A stretch of 64,000 nucleotides of DNA. Origin: Propioniciclava sp. MC1595. GTDB lineage: Bacteria; Actinomycetota; Actinomycetes; Propionibacteriales; Propionibacteriaceae. A program made the position numbers and the translations under genes. The notes under the pieces are model-generated. The model saw only the letters and a list, made by a program, of their open reading frames with translations, was not told the origin of the DNA and searched no databases. This document shows positions 8,383 through 19,583 of the stretch, piece by piece. The stretch covers positions 2,914,001-2,978,000 of the forward strand of contig NZ_CP071870.1 in the NCBI RefSeq assembly GCF_017569205.1. Direction: 5' to 3'. Position 1 is the stretch's first letter, and each line of letters opens with the position of its first letter.

Positions 8383-9605
8383 CCGACCACGACCTCGCAG
8401 GAGGCCAGGCCGAACTGCGACTTCAGGGCGAGCACCCGGCCGGCGGACTCGGCCACCCGGGCCGCCAGGTCCGCGTCGTCGGCGGCGGCCGCCGCGAGCC
8501 CGTCCACCATCGCCTCCGCGGGGGCCACGTCGACGGCCACCGCCAGGTCCCCACCCGCCCGCACGAACCGGACGGCCCGCTCCCGGGCCGGCACGTCGGC
8601 CACGGCCTTGGCCACGCCGAGGTCGTCGCTGGCGATCACGCCGGTGTACCCCAGGTCGTCGCGCAGGATCGACAGCACGGCGGGGCTGAAGGCGGCCGGG
8701 GCGTCCGCGTCGATGAGGGGGTACCACGCGGTCGCGACCATGACGGTCTCGACCCCGGCGGCGATCGCGCGCCGGTAGGGCTCGAGCGAGGCGGCGTCCC
8801 GGGTCGTCACGTCGTCGACGACCTTCGTGGCGAAGTCGGTGTTGCCGACCACCTCGCCCAGGTTCGGGAAGTGCTTGACCGAGGCCGCGATCCCGCCGCG
8901 CTGGAACCCGGTCACCACGGCCTCCACGTTGGCGGCCACCTGCTCGGGGGTGGTGCCGTAGCCGCGGCCGATCTTGCCGATCGGCTCGTTCGTCCCGACC
9001 TTGGCGGCGGGCACCACGTCGGCGACGGGCGCGAAGTCGAGGTGGACGCCGGCCTTCGCCATCTCCGCGCCCCACGTCTGCGCGGCCGCCGACAGCTCCG
9101 CCGGGTCCAGCTTCGCCTGCTCGGCCGCCGAGGGCATGTCGGTGAACCCGGGCCCCTTCAGGCGGCGGACGAGCCCTCCCTCCTGGTCCACGGCGACGAG
9201 CACCTGGCCCTTGCCCGCCGCCTGGACGGCGTCGGTGCGCTGCTTGGTGCCGGCGACGCCGTGGGTGGTGTTGCCCATCAGGATCGCCGACCCGAACCCG
9301 TACTCCTCCAGCGCGGCCGCCTCCGCGGCGTCGACCTCCCCGTGGACGCCGACCATCACGAGCTGGGCGGCCTGCTCGCGCAGGTCGAGGGAGCCGGCCA
9401 GGTCGGCGCACGTCGTCACGCCGGCGGTCGCGGACGGGGACGGCGTCTCCGCCGTGGCGGACGCCGTGGGCGTGGGCCCGGCGGTCACCCCGGCCGTCGG
9501 GCTGTCGACCGACCCCGTCGGCGTCGGCGTCGTCCCGGGCTGCACCTGGGCGCACCCGACGAGTGCCAGGGCGAGGACGCCGGCGGCCAGGCCGCGGTGC
9601 CTCAC
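8379..9605 (-). CDS. glycoside hydrolase family 3 lipoprotein (NagZ/LpqI-like)
   Basis: 408 residues. A short signal peptide (RHRGLAAGVLALALVGC) has lipobox LVGC with Cys18, then a Thr/Pro/Ala-rich linker to about residue 70 and a GH3 N-terminal TIM barrel. Landmarks are VAVDQEGGLVRRLKGPGF, the ASVKHFPNLGEVVGNTDF block and the nucleophile region VIASDDLGVAKAVAD. In classical NagZ the KHFPGHG block continues into an Asp-His acid/base dyad; here it reads NLGEVVGNTDF, as in a divergent actinobacterial subgroup, so beta-N-acetylglucosaminidase activity is likely but not certain. The GTG at 9605 overlaps the mtr stop (GTGA). Probably a peptidoglycan-recycling surface lipoprotein. Confidence 0.87.
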   Translation of the reverse strand: MRHRGLAAGVLALALVGCAQVQPGTTPTPTGSVDSPTAGVTAGPTPTASATAETPSPSATAGVTTCADLAGSLDLREQAAQLVMVGVHGEVDAAEAAALEEYGFGSAILMGNTTHGVAGTKQRTDAVQAAGKGQVLVAVDQEGGLVRRLKGPGFTDMPSAAEQAKLDPAELSAAAQTWGAEMAKAGVHLDFAPVADVVPAAKVGTNEPIGKIGRGYGTTPEQVAANVEAVVTGFQRGGIAASVKHFPNLGEVVGNTDFATKVVDDVTTRDAASLEPYRRAIAAGVETVMVATAWYPLIDADAPAAFSPAVLSILRDDLGYTGVIASDDLGVAKAVADVPARERAVRFVRAGGDLAVAVDVAPAEAMVDGLAAAAADDADLAARVAESAGRVLALKSQFGLASCEVVVG

Positions 9606-10993
9606 TTGTCGATCCCGAGCGAGAGCAACGCGTTCTCGACGACCTCGGTCAGCGCCGGGTGGATCCAGTACTGCCCGCGCGCCATCTGCTGCACGGTGAG
9701 CCCGGTGGCCATGGCCTGGATCACGGGCTGGATCAGCGTGGACGCCTGCGGCCCGATGATGTGCCCGCCCAGGAGCAGGCCGGTCTCGCGGTCTGCGACG
9801 AGCTTCACGCAGCTGGCGGTGTCCTCCATCGCCCAGCCGTAGGCGGTCGTGGAGTACTCCTGCACGGCGACGGCGACCTGCTCGCCACAGGCGAGCGCCT
9901 CGGCCTCGGTCATGCCCACCGAGGCCACCTGCGGGTGCCCGAACACGGCGTGCGGGATCGCGGCGTGGTTCGCCGTGATCGGTGCGTCGGGGTTGAGCAG
10001 GTTGTGCTGCACGACGCGGGCCTCGTGGTTGGCGACGTGCTTGAGCATCCACGGCGAGGACACGTCCCCGAGCGCGTACACGCCCTCGACCGAGGTCCGC
10101 TGCCAGGCGTCGACCAGCACGAAGCCGGCCTCGTCCAGCGCGATGCCGCCGGCACGCACGTCCAGCCGGTCGCTGTTGGGGCGGCGTCCGGTGGCCACGA
10201 GCAGGACGTCGGCCTCGACCACCCGCTCGGCCCCCGAGCTGTCGCTGACGTGCACGCGGACGCCATCCTCACCGGTCTCCACGCGGCGGGTGGCGTGGCC
10301 CAGGAGAAGGTTCACGTCGCGGCCCGCGGCCTCGGTGTAGCGCCGGGAGATCTCCTCGTCCTCGTGGCGCAGCATCCGGTCGCCGCGCACGACCACCGTC
10401 ACCTGCGACCCGAAGGCGCTGAACACGTGGGCGAACTCGGCGGCGATGAAGCCGCCGCCGATGATGGCCAGCCGGCGCGGGACGTCGTCGATCCGCATGA
10501 TGGTGTCGGAGTTGTGCACCCGGCCCGACGACCAGGCCTCGTCGAGGCCCTCGATCGAGGCCGGCGAGGTGCAGCGCGAGCCGGCTGCGATCACGATCAG
10601 GGGGGCGGTGATCCGCTCGCCGGCGACCTCGAGCTCGCGTTCGGCCACGAAGCGCGCGGTGTCGCGGTACAGGGTGACGTTGGACGCCTGCGCCCGCCAC
10701 GCCTCGCCCCCGGTGGAGATGGGGTCGATCCGCCCGAAGATGCGGTCGCGGACCGTCGCCCAGTCGGCCGTCGGCTGCGGGGCGTCCACACCGATCGCGG
10801 CGGCGGCGCCGGGCGCGCGCAGGTGGTCGGCGGGCAGCACGAACATCTTGGTGGGGATGCAGCCGTAGTTGAGGCAGGTGCCGCCGAAGCGGGCGCCGTC
10901 GTCGATCAGGGCCACGTCCCAGTCGGCGAAGCGCTCGTCGACGATGGAGTTGCCGGAGCCGGAGCCGATGACGATCAGGTCGAAGGTACGCAC
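9602..10993 (-). CDS. mtr: mycothione reductase
   Basis: 463 residues, a flavoprotein disulfide reductase. It has an FAD-binding start (FDLIVIGSGSGNSIVDERFAD), redox-active cysteines C40 and C45 in GGTCLNYGCIPTK, an NAD(P)H-binding Rossmann segment (LAIIGGGFIAAEFAHVFSAFG), and the C-terminal HPALTEVVENAL segment carrying the catalytic His-Glu pair. The GSGSGNSI start and FGRIDPIS are typical of mycothione reductase rather than lipoamide dehydrogenase or mercuric reductase. It reduces mycothiol disulfide with NADPH to keep the actinobacterial thiol pool reduced. GTG start at 10993. The GH3 gene overlaps its 3' end. Confidence 0.92.
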   Translation of the reverse strand: MRTFDLIVIGSGSGNSIVDERFADWDVALIDDGARFGGTCLNYGCIPTKMFVLPADHLRAPGAAAAIGVDAPQPTADWATVRDRIFGRIDPISTGGEAWRAQASNVTLYRDTARFVAERELEVAGERITAPLIVIAAGSRCTSPASIEGLDEAWSSGRVHNSDTIMRIDDVPRRLAIIGGGFIAAEFAHVFSAFGSQVTVVVRGDRMLRHEDEEISRRYTEAAGRDVNLLLGHATRRVETGEDGVRVHVSDSSGAERVVEADVLLVATGRRPNSDRLDVRAGGIALDEAGFVLVDAWQRTSVEGVYALGDVSSPWMLKHVANHEARVVQHNLLNPDAPITANHAAIPHAVFGHPQVASVGMTEAEALACGEQVAVAVQEYSTTAYGWAMEDTASCVKLVADRETGLLLGGHIIGPQASTLIQPVIQAMATGLTVQQMARGQYWIHPALTEVVENALLSLGIDK

Positions 10994-11030
10994 GGCGTTC
11001 AGTCTCCCAGATCGCCGCGCGACCCCGCGG

Positions 11031-11951
11031 TCAGATGCCGGCGTAGCTGTGCAGGCCGACGGTCAGCAGGTTGACGCCGATGAAGTTGAACCAGAACGTC
11101 ACCACGCCGAGCACGGCGAGCCAGGCGGCGCGGGTGCCCTTCCAGCCGGCGGTCACGCGGGCGTGCAGGTAGGCGGCGTAGACGACCCAGGTCACCAGCG
11201 ACCAGGTCTCCTTCGGGTCCCAGCCCCAGAAGCGGCCCCACGCGTAGTCGGCCCAGACGGCGCCGGCGAGGATCGTGAACGTCCACAGCGGGAAGGCGAA
11301 GCGGTGCACGCGGAACGAGAAGTCGTCGAGCGCGGCGGCCTTGGGCAGGCGGGCGAGGTAGCCGCCGACCGCTCCCTTGCGCTCGGCCCGGTCGCGGATC
11401 AGGTAGAGGATCGCGGCGATCGCGCCCACGTTGAAGGCGGCGCCGGCGATGGCGGCGGCGACGATGTGGATGATGAACCACACCGAGTGCAGGGCTGGCA
11501 CGAGCGGGGCGATCGCGACGTAGAAGACGGTCACGGCCAGCCCCTGGCCCACCGACAGCAGCAGGGTGACGGGCAGGCCCAGCCACGACCAGCCGCGGCG
11601 CCACACGAGCACGAGGTAGAACACCACGGCGAACGCGAGCGAGCTGGTGATGAACTCGTACATGTTGCCCCACGGCCAGCGGCCCGCCGCCAGCCCGCGC
11701 AGGACGACGCCGGCGATGTGCGAACCGGCGCCGACGACGGTCAGCGCGACGCCGATGCGGCCGAACAGGCTCACCCGGTACTCGTTCACGGCGGGGGCGG
11801 CCACCTCGGGCCCGCCGGCCCCGACGAGCACCTGCTCGCGGTCGGTGGCCGGCTTGCGGGCGGAGGCCCACTCGATCGCGTGGGCGGTCATCGCCAGCAG
11901 GTAGATCACCGCTGACAACACCATCGGCAGGCTCGAGTACGCCTCGGTCAT
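11031..11951 (-). CDS. ccsB: System II cytochrome c biogenesis protein CcsB (CcsA-type), copy 1
   Basis: 306 residues, polytopic. It carries the haem-handling WWD-like loop (ADYAWGRFWGWDPKETWSLVTW, near 235-257) and flanking histidines in SVWFIIHIVAAAIAG and YAAYLHARVTAGWKG. With ResB it exports haem and ligates it to CXXCH motifs of apocytochromes c outside the membrane. The ATG at 11951 overlaps the resB stop (ATGA). Last gene of the histidine phosphatase-resA-ccdA-resB-ccsB operon, an order also known in mycobacteria. A second copy lies at 37666-38604. Confidence 0.95.
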   Translation of the reverse strand: MTEAYSSLPMVLSAVIYLLAMTAHAIEWASARKPATDREQVLVGAGGPEVAAPAVNEYRVSLFGRIGVALTVVGAGSHIAGVVLRGLAAGRWPWGNMYEFITSSLAFAVVFYLVLVWRRGWSWLGLPVTLLLSVGQGLAVTVFYVAIAPLVPALHSVWFIIHIVAAAIAGAAFNVGAIAAILYLIRDRAERKGAVGGYLARLPKAAALDDFSFRVHRFAFPLWTFTILAGAVWADYAWGRFWGWDPKETWSLVTWVVYAAYLHARVTAGWKGTRAAWLAVLGVVTFWFNFIGVNLLTVGLHSYAGI

Positions 11952-13465
11952 GGGGCCACCTCCTGGGTCAGGGCTGCATCGGCCAGTCCGGCGGACGCCG
12001 CGAGTTCGGCCACGTCGTCGGCCAGTCCCACCGATGATTCTGCCCGATCGAGGCCGCCGGCCTCGACCCGGAGTCCATCGGCGGTCTCCGTCGCCCGTAG
12101 CCACAGGCGTCGCGGACGCACGTACATGCTCAGCATCATGCCCAGCACCGAGAGCAGCACCGAGCCGATCACGAGCCACAGGCCGGGCTCGTTGGAGACC
12201 TGGAGCTTCGTCCAGCGCCGCCAGTCGTCGAACGACAGGCTGGACCCGTCGGGCAGGTCGATGACCTGGCCGGGCGCGATCCGGAAGGTCACGACGTTGC
12301 CGTCGGGCGTCCGCATCTGCTCCAGGCCGTCCTTGGTGAGGGAGTACACGCTCTCGGGGCGTCCGGTCTCCTCGCGGACCGGGCCGGTCCACACGTTGAC
12401 GAACAGTTCGGGGGCGAGGGCGTCCGGGAACACCGAGCGCGGCCCCATCTCGTCGACGATGGCGGTGGGCAGGAAGAAGCCCTCGAAGCCCAGGTAGTTG
12501 GGCCGGGCGTCGGGGGCCTTGATCACCCCGAGCGAGGTGAAGTTGCCGTCCTGGGGCAGGAACACCACCGGGCCCGAGTAGGCCGTGTTGCCCTGGGCGT
12601 CGGTCACGGTGACCACCGGCGCGTAGCCGTGGCCGATCAGGTGCACCTGCGTGCCGTCGACCACGAGCGGGTGGTTGACCTCGATGCGGGCGGTCTCGGT
12701 GGAGCCGTCGCCGTGGGCGACCCGCACGTCGGCCTCGAACACTCGCGCGGCGCCGCGCTGGACCTCGCCGGTCTCGAACTTGGCGGTGAAGGAGTCGACC
12801 CAGATCGTGAAGGGCTGGAGGTTCGCCGGGCGGAACGCGCCGCCGGCGCTGAAGTCGTCGTACTGGGTGAGGCTGTTGCTGAACGCCTGGCCCTCGACGA
12901 CGATGACCTCGCCCTTGTAGGCCCACAGGGTGTTCCACGCGACGCCGACGAGCATGAGGGCGAAGCTGAGGTGGAACAGGATGTTGCCGAACTCGCGCAG
13001 GTAGCCGCGCTCAGCGGCCACGGAGTCCCCGTCGCGCCGGGTGCGGAACCGCTTGGCCTTCAGGACGCCCTCGGCGGCGGTCAGCGCCTCGTCGGCCGAG
13101 AGGGCCGAGGTGCCCGCGACGCTGGCGGGGAGGCGTCCGAGCACCTTGGGCGTGCGGGGCGGCGGCTGGCGCAGGGCCTTGGCGTAGACCTGGATGCGGG
13201 GAACGATGCAGCCGATGAGTGACACGGTGAGCAGCAGGTAGACCGCGGCGAACCACGGGGAGCCGTAGACGTCGAACAGGCCCAGGGCCTCGTACAGGTC
13301 GGCGACGGCCGGGTTGGCGGTCTTCCAGTCGTTGACGCGGATCGGCGCGACCGGACGCTGCGGGAGCAGCGAGCCGGGGATCGCCACGAGGGCGAGCACG
13401 AGCAGCAGGATCAACGCCGTGCGCATCGACGTGAGCTGCGCCCAGAACAACCTCACCAACGCCAT
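11948..13465 (-). CDS. resB: cytochrome c biogenesis protein ResB, copy 1
   Basis: 505 residues, the ResB partner of CcsB. Three N-terminal spans (about 14-34, 68-88 and 155-175) are followed by a large extracytoplasmic domain and a last span near 430-450 (WLVIGSVLLSVLGMMLSMYV). Motifs: PGSLLPQRPV, LREFGNILFHLSFALMLVG and HLIGHGYAPVVTV. A C-terminal cytoplasmic tail of about 45 residues is Ala-rich. The ATG at 13465 overlaps the ccdA stop. Confidence 0.95.
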   Translation of the reverse strand: MALVRLFWAQLTSMRTALILLLVLALVAIPGSLLPQRPVAPIRVNDWKTANPAVADLYEALGLFDVYGSPWFAAVYLLLTVSLIGCIVPRIQVYAKALRQPPPRTPKVLGRLPASVAGTSALSADEALTAAEGVLKAKRFRTRRDGDSVAAERGYLREFGNILFHLSFALMLVGVAWNTLWAYKGEVIVVEGQAFSNSLTQYDDFSAGGAFRPANLQPFTIWVDSFTAKFETGEVQRGAARVFEADVRVAHGDGSTETARIEVNHPLVVDGTQVHLIGHGYAPVVTVTDAQGNTAYSGPVVFLPQDGNFTSLGVIKAPDARPNYLGFEGFFLPTAIVDEMGPRSVFPDALAPELFVNVWTGPVREETGRPESVYSLTKDGLEQMRTPDGNVVTFRIAPGQVIDLPDGSSLSFDDWRRWTKLQVSNEPGLWLVIGSVLLSVLGMMLSMYVRPRRLWLRATETADGLRVEAGGLDRAESSVGLADDVAELAASAGLADAALTQEVAP

Positions 13466-14235
13466 CAGATCAACACCCCGTACGCCGAGACCCACTGCCG
13501 GACGATGCCCATGAGGTGGTCCCACAGGCCGGTGACGAGCAGGACGCCCACGGCCACCATCACGCCGCCGCCCAGCTTCTGCAGCAGCCCCTGGTGGCGC
13601 CTCACCCACTCCATGGTGCCCGCGAACCGGTCGAAGGCCAGCCCCGCCACGAGGAACGGGACGCCCAGGCCCAGCGCGTAGGCCAGCGCGAGCACGGCGC
13701 CGCGCAGGGCGGTGCCCTCGTTGAGCGCCAGCGTCAGCACCACCGACAGGGTCGGGCCGATGCAGGGCGTCCAGCCCACGCCGAACACGATGCCGAGCAG
13801 GGGCGCGGCGGCCAGCCCGACCGCCGGGGCGGTGCCGCCGCCGACGCGCCAGGTGCCCTGCCCGAACCGGATCACCCCGGCGAAGACCAGGCCCAGCGCG
13901 ATGGCGACGATGCCGATCGCGATCGAGATCGCGCGGCTCCACGTGAACAGCAGGCTGCCGAGGCCGCCGAACAGGGCCCCCGTCGAGACGAACACGAGCG
14001 CGAACCCGGCCACGAACAGGCTGGTGCCCAGCAGGATGCGGCCACGGTGGCCATCCGCGCGGGCGACGTCGGACGCCGCGAGCCCGGTCGCGTACGACAG
14101 GTAGCCCGGCAGCAGGGGCAGCACGCACGGGGAGAAGAAGGAGACGACCCCGGCGACGACCGCGACGGGCAGGGCCAGCAGCATGGAGCCGCCGGCCGCG
14201 GCCGCGAACCAGTCACCGAGGTCGAGGGGCGTCAC
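13465..14235 (-). CDS. ccdA: thiol-disulfide transporter CcdA, copy 1
   Basis: 256 residues with six membrane spans. It carries the paired redox cysteines of the CcdA/DsbD family in FFSPCVLPLLPGYLSY (near residue 34) and FGVGWTPCIGPTLS (near 150). It passes electrons from cytoplasmic thioredoxin across the membrane to ResA, keeping apocytochrome CXXCH motifs reduced. The GTG at 14235 overlaps the resA stop (GTGA). The same gene order as copy 2 at 40138-40869 is kept, but the two proteins differ clearly in sequence. Confidence 0.95.
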   Translation of the reverse strand: MTPLDLGDWFAAAAGGSMLLALPVAVVAGVVSFFSPCVLPLLPGYLSYATGLAASDVARADGHRGRILLGTSLFVAGFALVFVSTGALFGGLGSLLFTWSRAISIAIGIVAIALGLVFAGVIRFGQGTWRVGGGTAPAVGLAAAPLLGIVFGVGWTPCIGPTLSVVLTLALNEGTALRGAVLALAYALGLGVPFLVAGLAFDRFAGTMEWVRRHQGLLQKLGGGVMVAVGVLLVTGLWDHLMGIVRQWVSAYGVLI

Positions 14236-14813
14236 TTCCCGGCCGCCACGTCGTCGACCAGGCCGCGGATCGTGGCCTCGGTGGTCTCGCCCAGGACGCG
14301 GGCGGCGACGCGGCCCTCGGCGTCCACCACGATCGTGCTGGGGATCGCGCTCGGCGGCAACTGGGTGCCGAACTTGAGCAGCTCGCGGCCGTCGGGGTCG
14401 AACACGCTGGGGAACGTCACCCCGAAGGCGCGGGTGAACGCGAGGGCCGGCTCCTGCGAGAGGTCGCGGGTGTTGATGCCGACGAACTGCGCCCTGTCGG
14501 CGGTGGCCTGCGCGGCCGCCTCGAGGGCGGGGGCCTCCTTGCGGCAGGGCGCGCACCAGGAGCCCCACACGTTGTAGACGATGACCTTGCCGGCGTGCTC
14601 GGCCGAGTCGAAGGACCCACCGCCGAGCAGCTCGCCGGTGACCTGCGGGGCGGCCTCACGCTCGGCGACGGGCACGACGGTCAGCGACCCGTCCCCGCCC
14701 ACGAAGCCGCCCTCGGCGCTCGGGCCGGACGCGCACCCGGCCAGGAGGACGGACGCCGCGAGCGCGGCCACGAGCCGCGCGGACGGGTGTCGTCGGTGGG
14801 CCACCCGCCTCAC
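14232..14813 (-). CDS. resA: ResA/TlpA-type thioredoxin-like lipoprotein
   Basis: 193 residues. A signal peptide ends in lipobox LAGC (Cys27), so the protein is anchored outside the membrane. A TlpA-like fold follows with WCAPC (C87, C90) in VYNVWGSWCAPCRKEAP and the cis-proline region PPSAIPSTIVVD. It reduces the disulfide in apocytochrome c using electrons from CcdA. The GTG at 14813 overlaps the preceding phosphatase stop; a GTG at 14804 is also possible. Confidence 0.92.
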   Translation of the reverse strand: MRRVAHRRHPSARLVAALAASVLLAGCASGPSAEGGFVGGDGSLTVVPVAEREAAPQVTGELLGGGSFDSAEHAGKVIVYNVWGSWCAPCRKEAPALEAAAQATADRAQFVGINTRDLSQEPALAFTRAFGVTFPSVFDPDGRELLKFGTQLPPSAIPSTIVVDAEGRVAARVLGETTEATIRGLVDDVAAGK

Positions 14814-15460
14814 ATCCCGGGCCGGAACATCTTCTGGCTGACCGGGTACAGGTCGGCGCACGGCTCGGCGTACTCGACCTTGACCACGCGGCCGTCCAGG
14901 TAGTGGAAGCTCGTCACCGACGCGAGGCGGCACTGGCGGTTGGCGGGGTTGTGCACGAAACCGCGACCCTCGGCGTCCAGGCGGGCGATGTAGATGGGCA
15001 GCTGGTGGGCCACGACGAGCGCCTGCCCGCCCTGGGGCACGGACGCCGCCATGTCGCCCAGCGCGGCGCGCATGCGGGCCGCGATCAGCCGGTAGGGCTC
15101 GCCCCAGCTCGGCCGCATCGGGTTGCGGAAGTGCCACCAGTTGGCCGGGTTGAGCAGCTTCTGGTTGTAGCGGCCGAAGTTGCGGCCCTCGAAGTGGTTG
15201 GCCGCCTCGATGACCCGCGGCTCCTCGGTGATGTCGAGGTCGGGGTGGCGGGCGGCGATCGGCGCCAGGGTCTCCTTGGCGCGCTGCAGCGGCGAGACGT
15301 AGAGCCTGTCGAGCGGGGTCTCGGCGAAGTACTCGCCCAGCCGCTCGGCCATCTGCCGGCCCAGGTCGCTCAGCCCGTAGCCGGGGGCGCGGCCGTACAG
15401 GATGTGCTCAGGATTCTGCACCTGTCCGTGACGGCAGACGTGGACGATCGTGGGCTGCAT
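14810..15460 (-). CDS. histidine phosphatase family protein (phosphoglycerate-mutase-like)
   Basis: 216 residues. It has the phosphohistidine motif VCRHGQVQNPE near residue 8, then SPLQRAKETLAPIA and a second histidine in ALVVAHQLPIYI. It is a member of the GpmB-like histidine phosphatases; substrate unknown. A homologue is found at the head of the ccs/resBC operon in mycobacteria, so it probably has a standing role near cytochrome maturation rather than glycolysis. TATCCT plus 7 nt before the ATG at 15460 suggests a leaderless start and hence the operon promoter. Confidence 0.9.
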   Translation of the reverse strand: MQPTIVHVCRHGQVQNPEHILYGRAPGYGLSDLGRQMAERLGEYFAETPLDRLYVSPLQRAKETLAPIAARHPDLDITEEPRVIEAANHFEGRNFGRYNQKLLNPANWWHFRNPMRPSWGEPYRLIAARMRAALGDMAASVPQGGQALVVAHQLPIYIARLDAEGRGFVHNPANRQCRLASVTSFHYLDGRVVKVEYAEPCADLYPVSQKMFRPGM

Positions 15461-15478
15461 GGTGGCAAGGATAGGCGC

Positions 15479-15724
15479 TCAGGCAAGCGCGGCGGCGAAG
15501 CGGTCGGCGTCGAGGAACCACTGGGCGTGCTGCACCCCGTCGACGAAGGTGACCGGCACGTGGTCGGTGTACTGCGCCCGGAGCTCGGGGTCGGAATCGA
15601 CGTCGACGGCCTGCCAAGGAACATCGCGTTCCCGGCAGACCGTCTCGATGACTGCGATCGCGTCGTCGCAGAGGTGGCACCCCTGACGGGTCAGGACCAC
15701 CACGCGGGTGCCCGGAAGCGTCAT
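15479..15724 (-). CDS. glutaredoxin-like protein
   Basis: 81 residues with a redox motif CHLC (C16-C19) in VVVLTRQGCHLCDDAI and the thioredoxin-fold segment HVPVTFVDGVQHAQWF containing the cis-proline. It belongs to the short glutaredoxin/DUF836-type proteins common beside histidine phosphatases and cytochrome assembly genes in actinobacteria. It begins 13 nt after the bS22 gene, so it may be made from the same transcript. The electron partner (mycothiol or mycoredoxin) is inferred. Confidence 0.85.
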   Translation of the reverse strand: MTLPGTRVVVLTRQGCHLCDDAIAVIETVCRERDVPWQAVDVDSDPELRAQYTDHVPVTFVDGVQHAQWFLDADRFAAALA

Positions 15725-15737
15725 GGGCCGCCGAAGA

Positions 15738-15839
15738 TCACTTGCCAGCGCGGCGGCGCTGGATACGCGTCTTCTTCAGCAGCTTGCGGTGCTTCTTCTT
15801 CGCCATCCGCTTGCGACGCTTCTTGATGACCGAACCCAC
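15738..15839 (-). CDS. bS22: small ribosomal protein bS22 (AURKAIP1/COX24-type mini-protein)
   Basis: A 33-residue, very basic protein read from GTG at 15839: [20 protein letters not shown] followed by [13 protein letters not shown]. This is the actinobacterial 30S subunit protein bS22, seen in mycobacterial ribosomes near the decoding centre. Ribosome site AGGAG lies 8 nt upstream of the GTG. Such short genes are easily missed by automatic callers. A strong promoter (-35 TTGGCC, 17 nt, -10 TAGGAT) lies upstream. Confidence 0.92.
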   Translation of the reverse strand: MGSVIKKRRKRMAKKKHRKLLKKTRIQRRRAGK

Positions 15840-15926
15840 GTGTGTTTCTCCTCTGCACGCCCCCAAACCTTGGAGGCGGGGAACTCTTGATGGTGTGCGC
15901 GCCCGCACGGGGCCCGCAAGGACAGC

Positions 15927-15955
15927 ATCCTACTCGCTGTGCCGGTACCGGCCAA
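15927..15955 (-). promoter_or_regulatory. sigma-70-type promoter of the bS22 gene
   Basis: On the minus strand: -35 TTGGCC (15950-15955), a 17-nt spacer, and -10 TAGGAT (15927-15932). It leaves an untranslated leader of about 80 nt before the GTG at 15839. The leader contains an AGGAG ribosome site and a CCTTGGAGG-like segment. It lies in the 124-nt gap between bS22 and proC. Confidence 0.65.
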
Positions 15956-15963
15956 ACGGTGGC

Positions 15964-18608
<2,645 letters not shown>

Positions 18609-18612
<4 letters not shown>

Positions 18613-19442
18613 CGCACCACCGGGACGGTCAGCGCCTCGCGGCTCCACACGAGGGCGCGGGCCAGGGCCTCCTCACGGGCCGAGCGGGACCCGATCGAGC
18701 GGGTGTTCAGCTCGAGGACGACGTGGCCGGCGAACCCGCGGGCGGCGAGCGTGGCGAGCACCTTGTGCGCGTCCTGGTCACCCTCGCCCGGGAACAGGTG
18801 GGGGTCGGCGATCGAGCCGTCGCCGTCGGTGAGGTGCACGTGGGTCAGGCGCTCGCCCCAGGCGTCGACCAGGTCGAGCGACCTCTGCTTCGACGTCGAC
18901 GCGTGCGACAGGTCGAGGGTGAGGTGGTCGTAGTCGCGCTCCGTCGGGTCCCACCCCGGCGAGTAGGCGCGCACCTCGGTGCCGCGGGGGCCGCGCCAGG
19001 GGAACATGTTCTCGACCGCGAAGATGATGCCCGTGGTGCGCTCGAGGCGGCGGACCCCCTCGATGAACCCCTGCGCGTAGGAGCGCTGCCAGCGGAACGG
19101 CGGGTGCACGACGACCGAGTCGGCCCCGAGCCGGTGGGCGGCGAGAGCCGAGCGCTCGAGCTTCTCCCACGGGTCGTTGCCCCACGTGCCCTGCGTGACC
19201 AGCAGGGTCGGGGCGTGGATCGAGAGGACGTCGACGCCGTGGTACTCGCGCAGCTGCACGAGGGCGTCCACGTCGCGGCTCACCGGGTCGATGCCGACCA
19301 TCACCTCGACGCCGTCGTAGCCCAACCGGCTCGCCAGCTCGAAGCAGCTGGCCGTGGACTCGGGGTACACCGACGAGGTCGACAGGCCAACCCTGGGCGT
19401 GCGACCGGCCTCCGGTCCGGGCCAGGCTGGGTTCCCACTCAC
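18609..19442 (-). CDS. sugar phosphate isomerase/epimerase-like TIM-barrel protein
   Basis: 277 residues of the xylose-isomerase-like AP endonuclease 2 superfamily. Metal-site features typical of the fold are visible: GYDGVEVMVG, LSIHAPTLL, SVVVHPPF, IIFAVENMFPW, LTLDLSHAS, LTHVHLTDGDG and HVVLELNTR. The substrate is not predictable. A GTG at 19442 is preceded by TATGCT plus 6 nt, a leaderless arrangement; another GTG at 19448 would add two residues but lies inside that spacer. It overlaps the downstream CPBP gene by 4 nt. Confidence 0.85.
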
Positions 19443-19583
19443 CGTCACAGCATAGGCATGCCTTACCTGACACGCACCAGCGACCCCCTGTTGGTGAAAT
19501 TTTCTCGATATCGTGATACCCACTGCGACTGGGGGTTTCGCCCTCGATTGGCGCGTCGGTCGGCGATGGGTTTGAATGCTGTC

